DNA of 64,000 nucleotides from Thermoplasmata archaeon (GCA_023265395.1 JAHFTX010000013.1:1-64000), one strand, 5' to 3'. Counted from the stretch's first letter, positions 8,865 through 17,119 are shown. Numbers and translations: made by a program. Notes: generated by a model from the sequence alone, not told the origin.

Positions 8865-9499
8865 TGGTCCCGATGTCCCACGGGACGATCGCTGCTTTCC
8901 TCGAGCGGCTGGCCAGTGACAGCCCTACTCCCGGCGGCGGCTCGGTCGCCGCACTCACGGGCGCCCTGTCCGCCGCGCTCGGAGAGATGGTGGTGTCGCT
9001 CACGCAGGGGCGCAAGAAGTACGCCCAGGTCGCTGCGGCTCTGGCCGCACGGGGGCAGTCCCTCGAACGGCTGCGACGTTCTCTGACCGCTGCCATCGAT
9101 GACGACGCCGCAGCCTATGAGCGGTTGATCGCCGCGCGCAAGCTCCCCAAGGAGACCCCGGAGCAATCAGCGTTTCGCGCTGCGGCGATCCAAAGCGCCG
9201 GCTGGCAGGCGGCGGAGGTCCCGCTGATCGTCGCTCGACAATTGGTCGAAGTGCTCGAGCAATTCCCGGCGATCGCTACCGACGGCAACATCAACGCCGT
9301 CTCCGACGCCGGGGTCGGGGCATCGCTAGGCCAGGCCGCACTCCTATCGGCCATCCTCAACGTTCGGATCAACCTCGGGTGTCTGCAGGATGGCGCGCGG
9401 ACCGCGGCCATCATGGGCGAGCTCGAGTCGCTCGAGCGCCATGGTCACACCCTTGCCGAGGAGACAGCGAAGATCGTCGCCGCACGGCTGTCGGGGTGA
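8864..9499 (+). CDS. fchA: Formimidoyltetrahydrofolate cyclodeaminase
   Basis: 211 residues, the usual size of the cyclodeaminase domain that is fused to FtcD in animals. The glycine-rich loop SPTPGGGSVAAL near the N-terminus and the segment TDGNINAVSDAGVGA are characteristic. It converts 5-formimino-THF to 5,10-methenyl-THF with release of ammonia. The start overlaps the ftcD stop by one base (TGATG); a second ATG at 8873 is possible. fhs begins seven bases after its stop. Confidence 0.9.
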   Translation: MVPMSHGTIAAFLERLASDSPTPGGGSVAALTGALSAALGEMVVSLTQGRKKYAQVAAALAARGQSLERLRRSLTAAIDDDAAAYERLIAARKLPKETPEQSAFRAAAIQSAGWQAAEVPLIVARQLVEVLEQFPAIATDGNINAVSDAGVGASLGQAALLSAILNVRINLGCLQDGARTAAIMGELESLERHGHTLAEETAKIVAARLSG

Positions 9500-9505
9500 G
9501 GGACG

Positions 9506-11179
9506 ATGAACAACCTGGCGATCCAACGACAGATACGGCCACGACCGATCACCGAGGTCGCCGCAGACCTTGGTCTCCTCCCGAGCGAGTTCACCCTCTG
9601 GGGAGACCTGCGCGCCAAGCTCGACCCTATCACCGTGCGCAGTCGCCTCCCACAGCGGACGGGCGCGCTGGTGCTGGTGACCACCATCACCCCGACCAAG
9701 TTCGGCGAGGGGAAGACCACGACCTCCATCGCCTTGGCCCAAGGGCTCTGCCATGTCGGTGTCCGCGCCGTGGTCACGCTGCGCGAGCCCTCCATCGGGC
9801 CGACGCTGGGGATCAAAGGCGGGGGTTGCGGGGCGGGGCTGGCACAGGTGCTGCCGATGGAGGCGATCAACCTCCACTTCACCGGCGACATGCACGCGAT
9901 CACGACCGCGCACAACCTCCTGAGCTCCGCCATCGACAATGGTCTGCACTTTGGCAATCCCCTGGGTCTGGACGTCCGCGAGGTCTGGTGGCCCCGCACC
10001 GTCGATCTGCTCGAGCGGTCCCTGCGTCAAGTGACGATCGGGCTGGGTGGTCCGCAGATGGGAGTGCCCCGGCAGGACCGGTTCATCATCACGGCCGCCT
10101 CGGAGGTGATGGCGGTGTTCTGCCTTGCCAGCGACCTGCAGGACCTGCGAGGTCGTCTGGGTCGGATGGTCATCGGGCTGCGGGCCGATCGAACGGCCGT
10201 GCGCGCCGAGGAGACGGGGGTCATCGGGGCCATGGTCGCCCTCTTGCGCGATGCCTTCCGGCCGAACCTGGCCCAGACGTCTTCGGGCACGCCGGCGATC
10301 ATCCATGGGGGCCCCTTTGCCAACATCGCGCATGGCACCAACAGCATCGTCGCGACCGATCTGGCGCTTCGATGCGCGGAGGTCGTTGTCACCGAGGCGG
10401 GCTTCGGTGCGGACCTGGGGGCGGAGAAGTTCTTCGACCTCGTCTGCCCCGTCGGGGGCTTCTCGCCCCAGGTCAGCGTGGTGGTGTTGACCACCAAGGT
10501 CCTCAAGGCGCACGGCCAGGTCGCCGATGCCGACATCACGAAGGAGGACCCGGAGGCGATCCGCCGCGGTCTGCAGACCAACGCCGCTCGCCACGTGGCG
10601 AACCTGCGCTCGTTCGGGGTCACCGCCGTGGTGGCGATCAATGTCTTCGGCACCGACCACGATTCGGAGTTGCAGGCCATCGAGGGATGGTGTGCGGCGA
10701 TGGGGCTCCCCGTCGCGCGGTGCCTGGGCGTCACGCAAGGTGCACCAGGGGCGGCGCAGCTGGCACGGACGGTGTTGGAGGCTATCGGGTCTCGACCGAT
10801 GCCGATGCTCACTGCGGCCTACCCTGTGGAGGCACCGCTGGAGGAGAAGGTCCGCCTGCTGGCCACCAAGCTCTATGGTGCCACCGCGATCGAGCTGAGT
10901 GAGGAGGCCCACAAGCACCTGCGTGCGCTCAAGAAGATGGGTGTGGATCACCTGCCTGTGTGCATGGCGAAGACGCAATACAGCTTCTCCGACGACGCCT
11001 CGGTGCTGGGCGCGCCCAGCGGCTTCACCACGCTGGTGCGAGAGCTCCATCTCTCCGCAGGGGCAGGGTACATCGTAGCCGTCACCGGGACGATGCAGCT
11101 GATGCCCGGCTTGGCGCGGGAACCGGCAGCGTTGGAGCTGGACGTCGACGGCACGGGGCAGATCATCGGGATGCGTTGA
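9506..11179 (+). CDS. fhs: Formate-tetrahydrofolate ligase
   Basis: 557 residues, full family length. The ATP loop FGEGKTTT (about 66-73), the block GAGLAQVLPMEAINLHFTGD and the C-terminal CMAKTQYSFSDD signature are all present. The enzyme makes 10-formyl-THF from formate, THF and ATP. With ftcD and fchA it supplies formyl and methenyl groups for purine and amino-acid synthesis, implying that this archaeon uses true tetrahydrofolate. GGGTGAGGGACG ahead of the start supplies a ribosome site. A long open frame on the opposite strand is a GC artefact. Confidence 0.95.
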   Translation: MNNLAIQRQIRPRPITEVAADLGLLPSEFTLWGDLRAKLDPITVRSRLPQRTGALVLVTTITPTKFGEGKTTTSIALAQGLCHVGVRAVVTLREPSIGPTLGIKGGGCGAGLAQVLPMEAINLHFTGDMHAITTAHNLLSSAIDNGLHFGNPLGLDVREVWWPRTVDLLERSLRQVTIGLGGPQMGVPRQDRFIITAASEVMAVFCLASDLQDLRGRLGRMVIGLRADRTAVRAEETGVIGAMVALLRDAFRPNLAQTSSGTPAIIHGGPFANIAHGTNSIVATDLALRCAEVVVTEAGFGADLGAEKFFDLVCPVGGFSPQVSVVVLTTKVLKAHGQVADADITKEDPEAIRRGLQTNAARHVANLRSFGVTAVVAINVFGTDHDSELQAIEGWCAAMGLPVARCLGVTQGAPGAAQLARTVLEAIGSRPMPMLTAAYPVEAPLEEKVRLLATKLYGATAIELSEEAHKHLRALKKMGVDHLPVCMAKTQYSFSDDASVLGAPSGFTTLVRELHLSAGAGYIVAVTGTMQLMPGLAREPAALELDVDGTGQIIGMR

Positions 11180-11211
11180 GGATCCGCTAGGGAGAAGGAG
11201 GAGGAGAAGGC

Positions 11212-11508
11212 ATGCCCCGTGAGATGACCCGTGAGGAGGCGACCTCCCACGTGGTGGGCTTGCTCCAGCAGTTTGGTGCCCTGACGACCCGGCAGTTCGA
11301 GCTGATGGCCAGGAGTACGGGGCAGCGCTGTCCCGATGGGACGGTCAAGTTCCTGATGCAGCTGAGACTGCTGGGGACGATCTGCGGAGGGGTCTCCGTC
11401 GAACAGCGCGGATGGGTCTGGTGGCTCCAGGGCGAGCAGCCACCGCCGGTGGCGGCGGCGGACCAGGTCGAGGCCGAGGCCCAGCGGCGCCATCAATCGG
11501 CTGCGTAG
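11212..11508 (+). CDS. Small winged-helix-like protein, function unknown
   Basis: 98 residues preceded by a strong purine-rich ribosome site (GGAGAAGGAGGAGGAGAAGG). Residues about 5-75 look like a compact helix-turn-helix with a wing: helices around EATSHVVGLLQQFG and LTTRQFELMARSTG, then a Trp-rich strand ending WVWWLQG. The tail is Ala/Glu/Arg-rich. It could be a DNA-binding regulator of the one-carbon operon just upstream, but that is inference from fold guess and position only. Confidence 0.6.
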   Translation: MPREMTREEATSHVVGLLQQFGALTTRQFELMARSTGQRCPDGTVKFLMQLRLLGTICGGVSVEQRGWVWWLQGEQPPPVAAADQVEAEAQRRHQSAA

Positions 11509-11528
11509 GCCGTCCGCCGTGCACGACA

Positions 11529-11536
11529 GCTTTACC
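11529..11536 (+). promoter_or_regulatory. TATA box giving a leaderless transcript
   Basis: GCTTTACC is centred 26-27 bases before the ATG at 11560, the geometry expected for a leaderless archaeal mRNA. No ribosome site precedes that ATG, which fits. Confidence 0.55.
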
Positions 11537-11559
11537 TTGACAGCCTTGGCTGTGGAGCC

Positions 11560-12582
11560 ATGGACGGGTTGGAGGTGGTCACACCCTGCAGGCTCCATCT
11601 GGGGTTGCTCGACCTCAATGGGGCGCTGGGCCGTGTCGATGGGGGCCTGGGGGTCGCCCTAGCGGAACCATCGGTGGTGCTCCGAGCCTACAGCAGTCCG
11701 CGGTGGTCCATCCCCCCGGCGCTCGCTGAGGTGGTCGCCACCGTCCGCAGCCACCTTCGCGGTCTCCCCCCCAGTCGGCTCGAGCTGCTGCAGTCCATCC
11801 CCCCGCACGTCGGGCTCGGATCCCAGACCCAGCTGAGGTTGGCAGTGGCTGACCTGCTCAGTAGGCTGGCGGATCGCCCAATGAGGACCGATGCACTGGC
11901 TACGTTGGTCGGTCGGGGTGGTACCAGCGGGATCGGGGTCCATGCCTACGACCAGGGGGGTGTCCTCCTCGATGGCGGCCACGCCCTCTCGGTCAAGGGA
12001 GGATTCCTCCCCAGTCGTTACAGCAAGGCACCCCCGCCACCGCTGCTCTGCCGCTTGCCCATCCCCCCACAGTGGCGCTTCGTGCTGCTGCGCGGACCAG
12101 GCCGTGGGGTCGCCGGCCGGCGCGAGCTCGAGGTCTTCGCCGATTCGACCCCGATTCCCCGACGCGAGGTCGAACGCATCGCGCACCTGATGGTGATGGG
12201 CTTGCTCCCGGCAGTCGCCGACCAGGACGCCCAGGGCTTCGGCGCGTCTTTGGATGCCCTCCAAGGCGTCGGGTTCAAGGCCATCGAGAACCAGCTTCGC
12301 GGCAAGGGCGGGGCGAACTTGCGGCAGCGACTGCGTGCCGCTGGTACCTACGGCGCCGGGCTGAGCAGCTTCGGACCGACGGTCTTTGGTCTGGCTGAGA
12401 GCCCTGCTCACGCTGTGGAGGTCGTCGAATCGCTGCGGCAGATGCGCGGGGCCGGTCGCCTGGACGTTCGGGTCTGCTCGGGGAGCGTCAGTGGGGCGCG
12501 GGTACGCTCAGCCCCCCCAGGCACGGACCGTCGACAGCACCGGGTACGGCCCAGCCCGCCGTCGTCGTCCGCCAAGCCTTAA
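11560..12582 (+). CDS. Beta-ribofuranosylaminobenzene 5'-phosphate synthase (GHMP fold)
   Basis: 340 residues. The N-terminus TPCRLHLGLLDLNG followed by RVDGGLGVAL, then HVGLGSQTQLRLAVA and RGGTSGIGVHAYDQGG, matches the beta-RFAP synthase branch of the GHMP superfamily. The enzyme condenses PRPP with 4-hydroxybenzoate or p-aminobenzoate, the committed step to methanopterin-type cofactors. Finding it next to a folate operon is notable. It has its own leaderless-type promoter, so it is not simply part of the fhs operon. The final 30 residues are Arg/Pro-rich and poorly conserved in appearance. Confidence 0.85.
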   Translation: MDGLEVVTPCRLHLGLLDLNGALGRVDGGLGVALAEPSVVLRAYSSPRWSIPPALAEVVATVRSHLRGLPPSRLELLQSIPPHVGLGSQTQLRLAVADLLSRLADRPMRTDALATLVGRGGTSGIGVHAYDQGGVLLDGGHALSVKGGFLPSRYSKAPPPPLLCRLPIPPQWRFVLLRGPGRGVAGRRELEVFADSTPIPRREVERIAHLMVMGLLPAVADQDAQGFGASLDALQGVGFKAIENQLRGKGGANLRQRLRAAGTYGAGLSSFGPTVFGLAESPAHAVEVVESLRQMRGAGRLDVRVCSGSVSGARVRSAPPGTDRRQHRVRPSPPSSSAKP

Positions 12583-12608
12583 GAGGGGCGCACCGAGGTG
12601 GTGCGTTG

Positions 12609-13697
12609 ATGTTCTGCATCGGTTGTGGAGCTGAGGGCCCGACCATCGACAACTTCTGCCTCAGCTGCTTTCCCAAGCACCAACGCACCGTCACCCTGGC
12701 AGCGCAGGTCGAGGTCCATACCTGCGCGCATTGCAAACGGGTGTTGCACGGGCATCGCTGGGAGGAACTCGGGACGGAGCCATCCCAGTACGTCCCGTTG
12801 CTGATCGAGGAGGCTCTCTCGGTGAGTGGGGAGGGCACGCAGACGGTACAGGTGGCGCTAGCCAACACGGAGGAACGGCTGTTGCGAGCCACGGTTACCG
12901 TGCACCGCCGCCGCGAGGGCCTGCAGTGGAGCGAGCACCTCTCCACCCTGGTGGTGCTGCGCGTGGCTACCTGCGAGGTGTGCTCGCGGCGTCACGGGTC
13001 CTACTGGGAATCGCGGGTGCAGCTGCGGGCGACGGGTCGGGACATCGACGCCGAGGAGCTGCGACTCTCCCAGCAGTGGGCCGACGAGCTGATGCGTCAT
13101 CTCGACGAATCGGGCACGGGCGACCGGCAGGCGTTCATCTCCCGGCTGATCCCGCAGCACGGCGGGCTGGACTGGTACCTGGGCTCCCGTTCCTCGGGAA
13201 AGGCACTCTCGCGGCTGCTGGCCGACCGCCTAGGCGGCGCCGTCACCGAATCCGTCGAACTCCATGGTCGCTCCGATGGTGTCGATCTCTACCGCAACGT
13301 CACGCTGGTGCGCTTGCCACCATACCGGGCAGGGGACTTTGTCGCCATCGAGGACTCAAAGGGCACCCGCTCACCCTTCCGGGTCCAGAGCGTCCGCGGA
13401 GGATTCACCAACCTGCTCGACTTGCGTGACTACCGCGCGGTGCGCATGCGGCTTGCTGACACCCTCTCGCTCGAGCGGATCGCCACCCCTGCCGACCTGC
13501 GTCGCGCCGTCGTCGTGTCACAGCGGGGCGCAGAGGCGCAACTTCTGGATCCTGACCACTACTCCACGATCACGGTGCTGTTGCCCTCGGACGCGCCATT
13601 GGGTCAGGAGGTCGAGGTCCTGCGCTTCGAGCGTGACCTCTACCTCGTGCGAGGCGCGCCGACCGTCGACGATGCTCAGGAGGACTCTACCGCGTAG
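12609..13697 (+). CDS. nmd3: NMD3-family ribosome assembly protein
   Basis: 362 residues from ATG 12609; a TTG one codon earlier is also open, and GAGGTGGTG lies at a suitable distance. Four CxxC pairs are visible: FCIGCG, FCLSCF, CAHCK and CEVCSRRHG, which is the zinc-ribbon pattern of NMD3. In eukaryotes NMD3 is the large-subunit export adaptor; archaeal members are thought to act in 50S maturation or stability. The 3' end overlaps the convergent TPR gene by 22 bases. Confidence 0.88.
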   Translation: MFCIGCGAEGPTIDNFCLSCFPKHQRTVTLAAQVEVHTCAHCKRVLHGHRWEELGTEPSQYVPLLIEEALSVSGEGTQTVQVALANTEERLLRATVTVHRRREGLQWSEHLSTLVVLRVATCEVCSRRHGSYWESRVQLRATGRDIDAEELRLSQQWADELMRHLDESGTGDRQAFISRLIPQHGGLDWYLGSRSSGKALSRLLADRLGGAVTESVELHGRSDGVDLYRNVTLVRLPPYRAGDFVAIEDSKGTRSPFRVQSVRGGFTNLLDLRDYRAVRMRLADTLSLERIATPADLRRAVVVSQRGAEAQLLDPDHYSTITVLLPSDAPLGQEVEVLRFERDLYLVRGAPTVDDAQEDSTA

Positions 13698-14398
13698 TGG
13701 TCCTCGAGGGTCTGCCGGATCTGGATGAGGTTCTCGCTGGCGGACTGGTTGTGTGGGTTGAGGGTGATGGCGTACTCGAGGCACTGAACCGCCTCCTGGA
13801 ACTTGCCCTGACCTGCCAGGGCCAGCCCCTTGGTCTCCCAGACGCTGTCGTCCTTCTGGGTGATCCGCAGGGCGCGATTGGCGGTCTGGATCGCGGCTTT
13901 GAACTTGGCGAGGTTGTTCTGACACATCGCCTTGGTCTTGAGGGCCTGCAACGTGTTGGGGTGGCCCGGTGGGTAGAGCGCGAGCACCTGGTCGCAGGTG
14001 GTGGCGGCGTCCTCGTAGCGCTCCACGGCGTAGAAGGCGGCCGCCTTGCCCTCCATGCTGATGCGGTAATTGGGTCGCAAGGTCAGCACGCGTTCGAAGC
14101 TTTGCAAGGCCGCGTCGTTCTGACGGAGGATCAGCAACAGCTTCCCGCGCTCGTGCCAGATGTCGATGTCTTCAGCATCGATCTGGAGTGCGCGGTCGAA
14201 GGCCGCCAGGGCTTCCTGGTTGCGGCCCATGTATCGATACAACGCGATGCCCTTGTTGTACCAGCCATCGATGTAGGCGGGGAACCGCACGAGCAGTTCA
14301 TCGTAGATCTGGATTGCCGAGTCGTAGTTCCCCTGGCGGAGCATGACCATGGCCTGCGAGGCCATCCGCTCATAGTCGATCTGGGTGCCGGGCGTCAT
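13676..14398 (-). CDS. Tetratricopeptide-repeat protein
   Basis: 240 residues made almost wholly of TPRs, about six repeats with the W/G/Y...A...A...P spacing (for example GWYNKGIALYRYMGRNQEAL and WHERGKLLLILRQNDAAL). No signal peptide or membrane span is seen, so it is likely a cytoplasmic protein-protein interaction scaffold. It follows tmk on the same strand but has its own TATA box overlapping the tmk stop codon. Partner unknown. Confidence 0.85.
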   Translation of the reverse strand: MTPGTQIDYERMASQAMVMLRQGNYDSAIQIYDELLVRFPAYIDGWYNKGIALYRYMGRNQEALAAFDRALQIDAEDIDIWHERGKLLLILRQNDAALQSFERVLTLRPNYRISMEGKAAAFYAVERYEDAATTCDQVLALYPPGHPNTLQALKTKAMCQNNLAKFKAAIQTANRALRITQKDDSVWETKGLALAGQGKFQEAVQCLEYAITLNPHNQSASENLIQIRQTLEDHYAVESS

Positions 14399-14433
14399 GG
14401 GTGTGGCAGCATCGCAGGCATGGTGTTCCAGCC

Positions 14434-15117
14434 CTATTTAACGGCTGCAGGGGGCTGGTACGCAGGGTCCAGCAGCGGCACAAGGGCGTCCCACCCCGCC
14501 TGAGCAAGGTCGGCCGACGAGGCGGTTGCATCGAGGATGCTCACGCGCCGAGCGGGCAGGCCGAAGAGGCGACCGTGCGCGGCGGCGCCAGCCACCTGCT
14601 CGTAGCGACGCTGGACCTCCTCGAGCAGCTCGACGCGTTCGAAGCGCCGGTCCTGTCCCCCGCCCCGCATGTTGGTACGCCCGAGCATCTGCTCGACGCG
14701 GCCGAGCAGCAGGATGGTCGCATCGGGCGTCCGCATCGATCGACCGTGCAGAGACCCCAGCCACGCCAAGGGCTCCGAGAGCGAGTGCCGGGGGTCCGTC
14801 TGTCGCTCGAGCAGGACCGACTGGTAGGCGAAGGTGGAAAGGTCATACCGATCGCACAGGACCCACTGGCCAGCAGCGATGTGGGCCTCGATGGAAGCCT
14901 GGTGGTCGTAGCGGTCTGCCACGAAGAGCAGTGCCTGTGCCGGTGCGCTGGCCATTCGCACCGCCCGATCCGCAAGGAGCTGTCCGATGGGTCCCTCGGT
15001 GGGCTCGGCTGTCTGCCAGCAACGCACGCCGATGGCGCTGGCGCGTGCAGCGAGCGCGCGCACGAGCGTCGACTTGCCCGTCCCATCGATTCCCTCGAAG
15101 GTGATCAGCCCGCTCAT
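14434..15117 (-). CDS. tmk: Thymidylate kinase
   Basis: 227 residues. The Walker A loop is FEGIDGTGKST at residues 7-17, and the DRY-type motif CDRYDLSTFAYQS is present, both diagnostic of dTMP kinase. It phosphorylates dTMP to dTDP. Length is slightly above the bacterial norm because of a C-terminal extension. Transcription runs divergently from the Ras-like GTPase gene; a perfect 14-base palindrome lies over the predicted start site. Confidence 0.93.
   Translation of the reverse strand: MSGLITFEGIDGTGKSTLVRALAARASAIGVRCWQTAEPTEGPIGQLLADRAVRMASAPAQALLFVADRYDHQASIEAHIAAGQWVLCDRYDLSTFAYQSVLLERQTDPRHSLSEPLAWLGSLHGRSMRTPDATILLLGRVEQMLGRTNMRGGGQDRRFERVELLEEVQRRYEQVAGAAAHGRLFGLPARRVSILDATASSADLAQAGWDALVPLLDPAYQPPAAVK
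14436..14443 (-). promoter_or_regulatory. TATA box for the TPR gene, overlapping the tmk stop
   Basis: GTTAAATAG on the minus strand: its TAG is the in-frame stop of tmk. It predicts transcription start near 14413 and a leader of about 15 bases for the TPR gene. Confidence 0.5.
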
Positions 15118-15137
15118 CGGATCCCTCCGCCCTCCGA

Positions 15138-15151
15138 CCGCTGCGCAGCGG
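15138..15151. promoter_or_regulatory. 14-base palindrome at the tmk transcription start
   Basis: CCGCTGCGCAGCGG reads the same on both strands. The tmk TATA-like CTTAAG near 15161-15166 puts transcription start at about 15138, so the palindrome covers the start and early leader. It could be an operator or simply a small hairpin. Confidence 0.35.
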
Positions 15152-15160
15152 GCGTGCCCC

Positions 15161-15167
15161 CTTAAGG
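15161..15167 (-). promoter_or_regulatory. TATA-like element for tmk
   Basis: CCTTAAG on the minus strand, about 47 bases upstream of the tmk ATG, in the divergent spacer shared with the GTPase gene. It is a weak match, supported mainly by position. Confidence 0.4.
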
Positions 15168-15258
15168 CGCCCGGTCTGCCTTCTATCCACCTGCCGCGTC
15201 GCCCGCGGCGCGGTGACGGCCCTTGGTGCGGCCCAGTGCCTGTGGGTGCTCCCCCACC

Positions 15259-15267
15259 CTTTAAGTA
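15259..15267 (+). promoter_or_regulatory. TATA box for the Ras-like GTPase gene
   Basis: CTTTAAGTA predicts a start near 15289 and a 14-base leader. A second AT-rich match, GTTTATCG at about 15274-15281, is placed for a leaderless transcript starting at the ATG itself. Confidence 0.55.
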
Positions 15268-15302
15268 CGCCGCTGTTTATCGAGCGGCCCAGGGTCGCCA
15301 CC

Positions 15303-15851
15303 ATGGAGCGCAAGATCATCAAGAAGGTCTGCATGCTCGGCGACAGCGGCGTGGGCAAGACGAGCTTGATCAAGCGTTTCGTCTTCGACGTGTTCGACGA
15401 TCAGTACATCGAGACGATCGGCACCAAGATCACCAAGAAGGAGGTCATGCTCACCCAGCAGGGGGGTGAGGACATCCGCATGGTGCTGATGATCTGGGAC
15501 ATCCTGGGCCACAAGTCCCCCAAGCGCGTCCCGGCATCCTACTACGTGGGTGTCGAGGGCGTCATGGTGGTCTGCGATACGACACGACGCGAGACCTTCG
15601 ACGAGCTCGACTACTGGGTCGAGACCCTGATGGTGATGACCCAGTACGTCCCCATCGTCTTCATCGGCAACAAGGCCGACCTCGTCTCGGAGCAGAAAGT
15701 CACCGAGCGCGAGCTGGCCGCTCTGGCCAGCCGCTTCAACGCCCACTACTTCTACACCAGCGCCAAGACGGGCCAGGGCATCGAGGAGACGTTCCGTCAC
15801 CTTGCGGTGCATCTGGCCCCAAAGGACTCGCCACCGGAGAAGTGGTGGTAA
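15303..15851 (+). CDS. Ras/Rab-like small GTPase
   Basis: 182 residues from ATG 15303. All G-motifs are visible: G1 GDSGVGKTS (13-21), switch-I Thr in YIETIGTKITKK, G3 WDILGHKS (65-72), G4 GNKADL (about 122-127) and G5 TSAKTG (about 153-158). The residue equivalent to Ras Gln61 is His, and the usual WDTAGQ is WDILGH, so intrinsic hydrolysis may be altered. There is no C-terminal prenylation cysteine; it ends in Trp-Trp. The gene is followed by a degenerate Nudix protein, a possible partner. Family clear, cellular role unknown. Confidence 0.9.
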   Translation: MERKIIKKVCMLGDSGVGKTSLIKRFVFDVFDDQYIETIGTKITKKEVMLTQQGGEDIRMVLMIWDILGHKSPKRVPASYYVGVEGVMVVCDTTRRETFDELDYWVETLMVMTQYVPIVFIGNKADLVSEQKVTERELAALASRFNAHYFYTSAKTGQGIEETFRHLAVHLAPKDSPPEKWW

Positions 15852-15916
15852 GGGCCCGTGCTGGCCAAGGTGGGGGGTACCAACGCGGATCGTGGGATGG
15901 GGAACGCGGGTGTGAC

Positions 15917-16402
15917 ATGGCCTCTGCTACGAGCGCAGCATTCGGGTGCGTAGTCGTCAACGACCACAACGAGGTGCTGCTGGTGCGTCCGCTGCTCGAG
16001 GATGGCGGCGCTGGGGAAAAGTGGGTGGTGCCAACCGGGAAGACCGCCACCCGGCCCGAGACGAGCTCCCATGCCAAGGCCTACGTCAAGACCAGCACCG
16101 ACGTCGACATCGATGTCAGCTCGATCTTCGACCTCGATGGTCCGTTGCACGTCAGCCTCGAAGATGGCTACGAGGGCGTCGACGGACCTCTGCAGATCGT
16201 CCGCGGCGTCCTCGCGCGCTCCCGTTCCGACATCCAGGAGCTCGGAGCGCGGGTGCTGACAGCCGGGTGGTTCACCCAGCAGGAAGTCCGCTGGTACTGG
16301 GACAAGATCTCCCCCAACAGCCAGGTGGTGCTGCTAGCCTCCAAGTACGTCTCCAATCTCGACGTCGTCCTGCCGCCCCCACCCTCCCCCAAGCCAGAAT
16401 AG
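15917..16402 (+). CDS. Nudix-fold protein with a degraded catalytic box
   Basis: 161 residues from ATG 15917. The N-terminus (FGCVVVNDHNEVLLVRP, then KWVVPTGKTATRPETS) follows the Nudix layout: strand, substrate loop, then the start of the box. The canonical box G-x5-E-x7-REuxEExGu is not preserved; the REuxEE glutamates that bind metal are replaced by HAKAYVKTSTDV. A catalytic Nudix hydrolase is therefore unlikely, and binding or regulation is more plausible. It lies 65 bases after the GTPase gene on the same strand. The C-terminus is Pro-rich. Confidence 0.65.
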   Translation: MASATSAAFGCVVVNDHNEVLLVRPLLEDGGAGEKWVVPTGKTATRPETSSHAKAYVKTSTDVDIDVSSIFDLDGPLHVSLEDGYEGVDGPLQIVRGVLARSRSDIQELGARVLTAGWFTQQEVRWYWDKISPNSQVVLLASKYVSNLDVVLPPPPSPKPE

Positions 16403-16442
16403 TCGCCTGGGGCATCTTCGGCGCCTCGCGGTCGCCGCGGTC

Positions 16443-16449
16443 TTTTTTA
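16443..16449 (+). terminator. T-run ending the Nudix transcript, also placed as a TATA element for pyrF
   Basis: CTTTTTTAG follows a GC-rich segment containing CGCGGTCGCCGCGG. Six T residues are a typical archaeal stop signal. The same AT-rich block is centred about 26 bases before the pyrF GTG, which would give a leaderless pyrF mRNA. Confidence 0.5.
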
Positions 16450-16471
16450 GGGGCCGGCGGATTGCTCTGTC

Positions 16472-17119
16472 GTGTTCCCGGACCGCCGACTGATCGTCGC
16501 CCTCGATGACATGTCCGCCGAGGAAGCCCTCGCCTTGGCGCCGCGGCTGGTCGGCGAGGTCGACGCCATCAAGGTCAGTTACGCCCTCGTCCTACGGTCG
16601 GGCATGTCCATCGTCAGCTCGCTTTCGGCCTTCGCTCCTGTTATGTGCGACTTCAAGATCGCCGACATCCCGTTCATGAATGGGCTGATCGCCCGTGAGG
16701 CCTTTAGCGCAGGCGCCACAGCGGTGATCGCCCACGCCTTCCCCGGGCGAGAGGCGCTCAGTGCGGTCGTCGAGGCAGCGCAGCAACAGGGTGGCGAAGC
16801 CTGGGCGGTCGTCGAGATGTCCCATCCAGGGTCGAGCGAGTTCATCAGCCCGGCGACCGATGGGATGGTCACCCTGGCACTCTCCTGTGGCGCCGATGGT
16901 CTGATCGCCCCCGGGACTCGACCCGAGAGGATTGCTGCGATCCGCAAGCAAGCTGGCAACGGGGTCCAGATCGCCACTCCCGGCATCGGGACCCAGGGCG
17001 GCGACGGACCCGCCGCGATCCGTGCGGGTGCGACCTTCTTGATCGTCGGCCGTGCGATCTACCAAGCGCCCGACCCCGCCGGCGCGGCGGCGGCCCTCCG
17101 GGCGACGCTGCCGCGGTAG
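16472..17119 (+). CDS. pyrF: Orotidine 5'-phosphate decarboxylase
   Basis: 215 residues starting at GTG 16472, the size of the archaeal enzymes. The catalytic DxKxxD block is DFKIADIP; the phosphate-gripper segment is TPGIGTQGG and the late strand FLIVGRAIYQA fits the family. It catalyses the last step of UMP synthesis. No ribosome site precedes the start, consistent with a leaderless transcript from the upstream AT-rich element. Confidence 0.93.
   Translation: MFPDRRLIVALDDMSAEEALALAPRLVGEVDAIKVSYALVLRSGMSIVSSLSAFAPVMCDFKIADIPFMNGLIAREAFSAGATAVIAHAFPGREALSAVVEAAQQQGGEAWAVVEMSHPGSSEFISPATDGMVTLALSCGADGLIAPGTRPERIAAIRKQAGNGVQIATPGIGTQGGDGPAAIRAGATFLIVGRAIYQAPDPAGAAAALRATLPR

Noticed and set aside
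9344-11050. 568-codon open frame on the minus strand opposite fhs
   Set aside because: It exactly shadows a strongly conserved gene; its translation is Arg/His/Gly/Asp-rich with no domain, as expected from GC-rich antisense frames.
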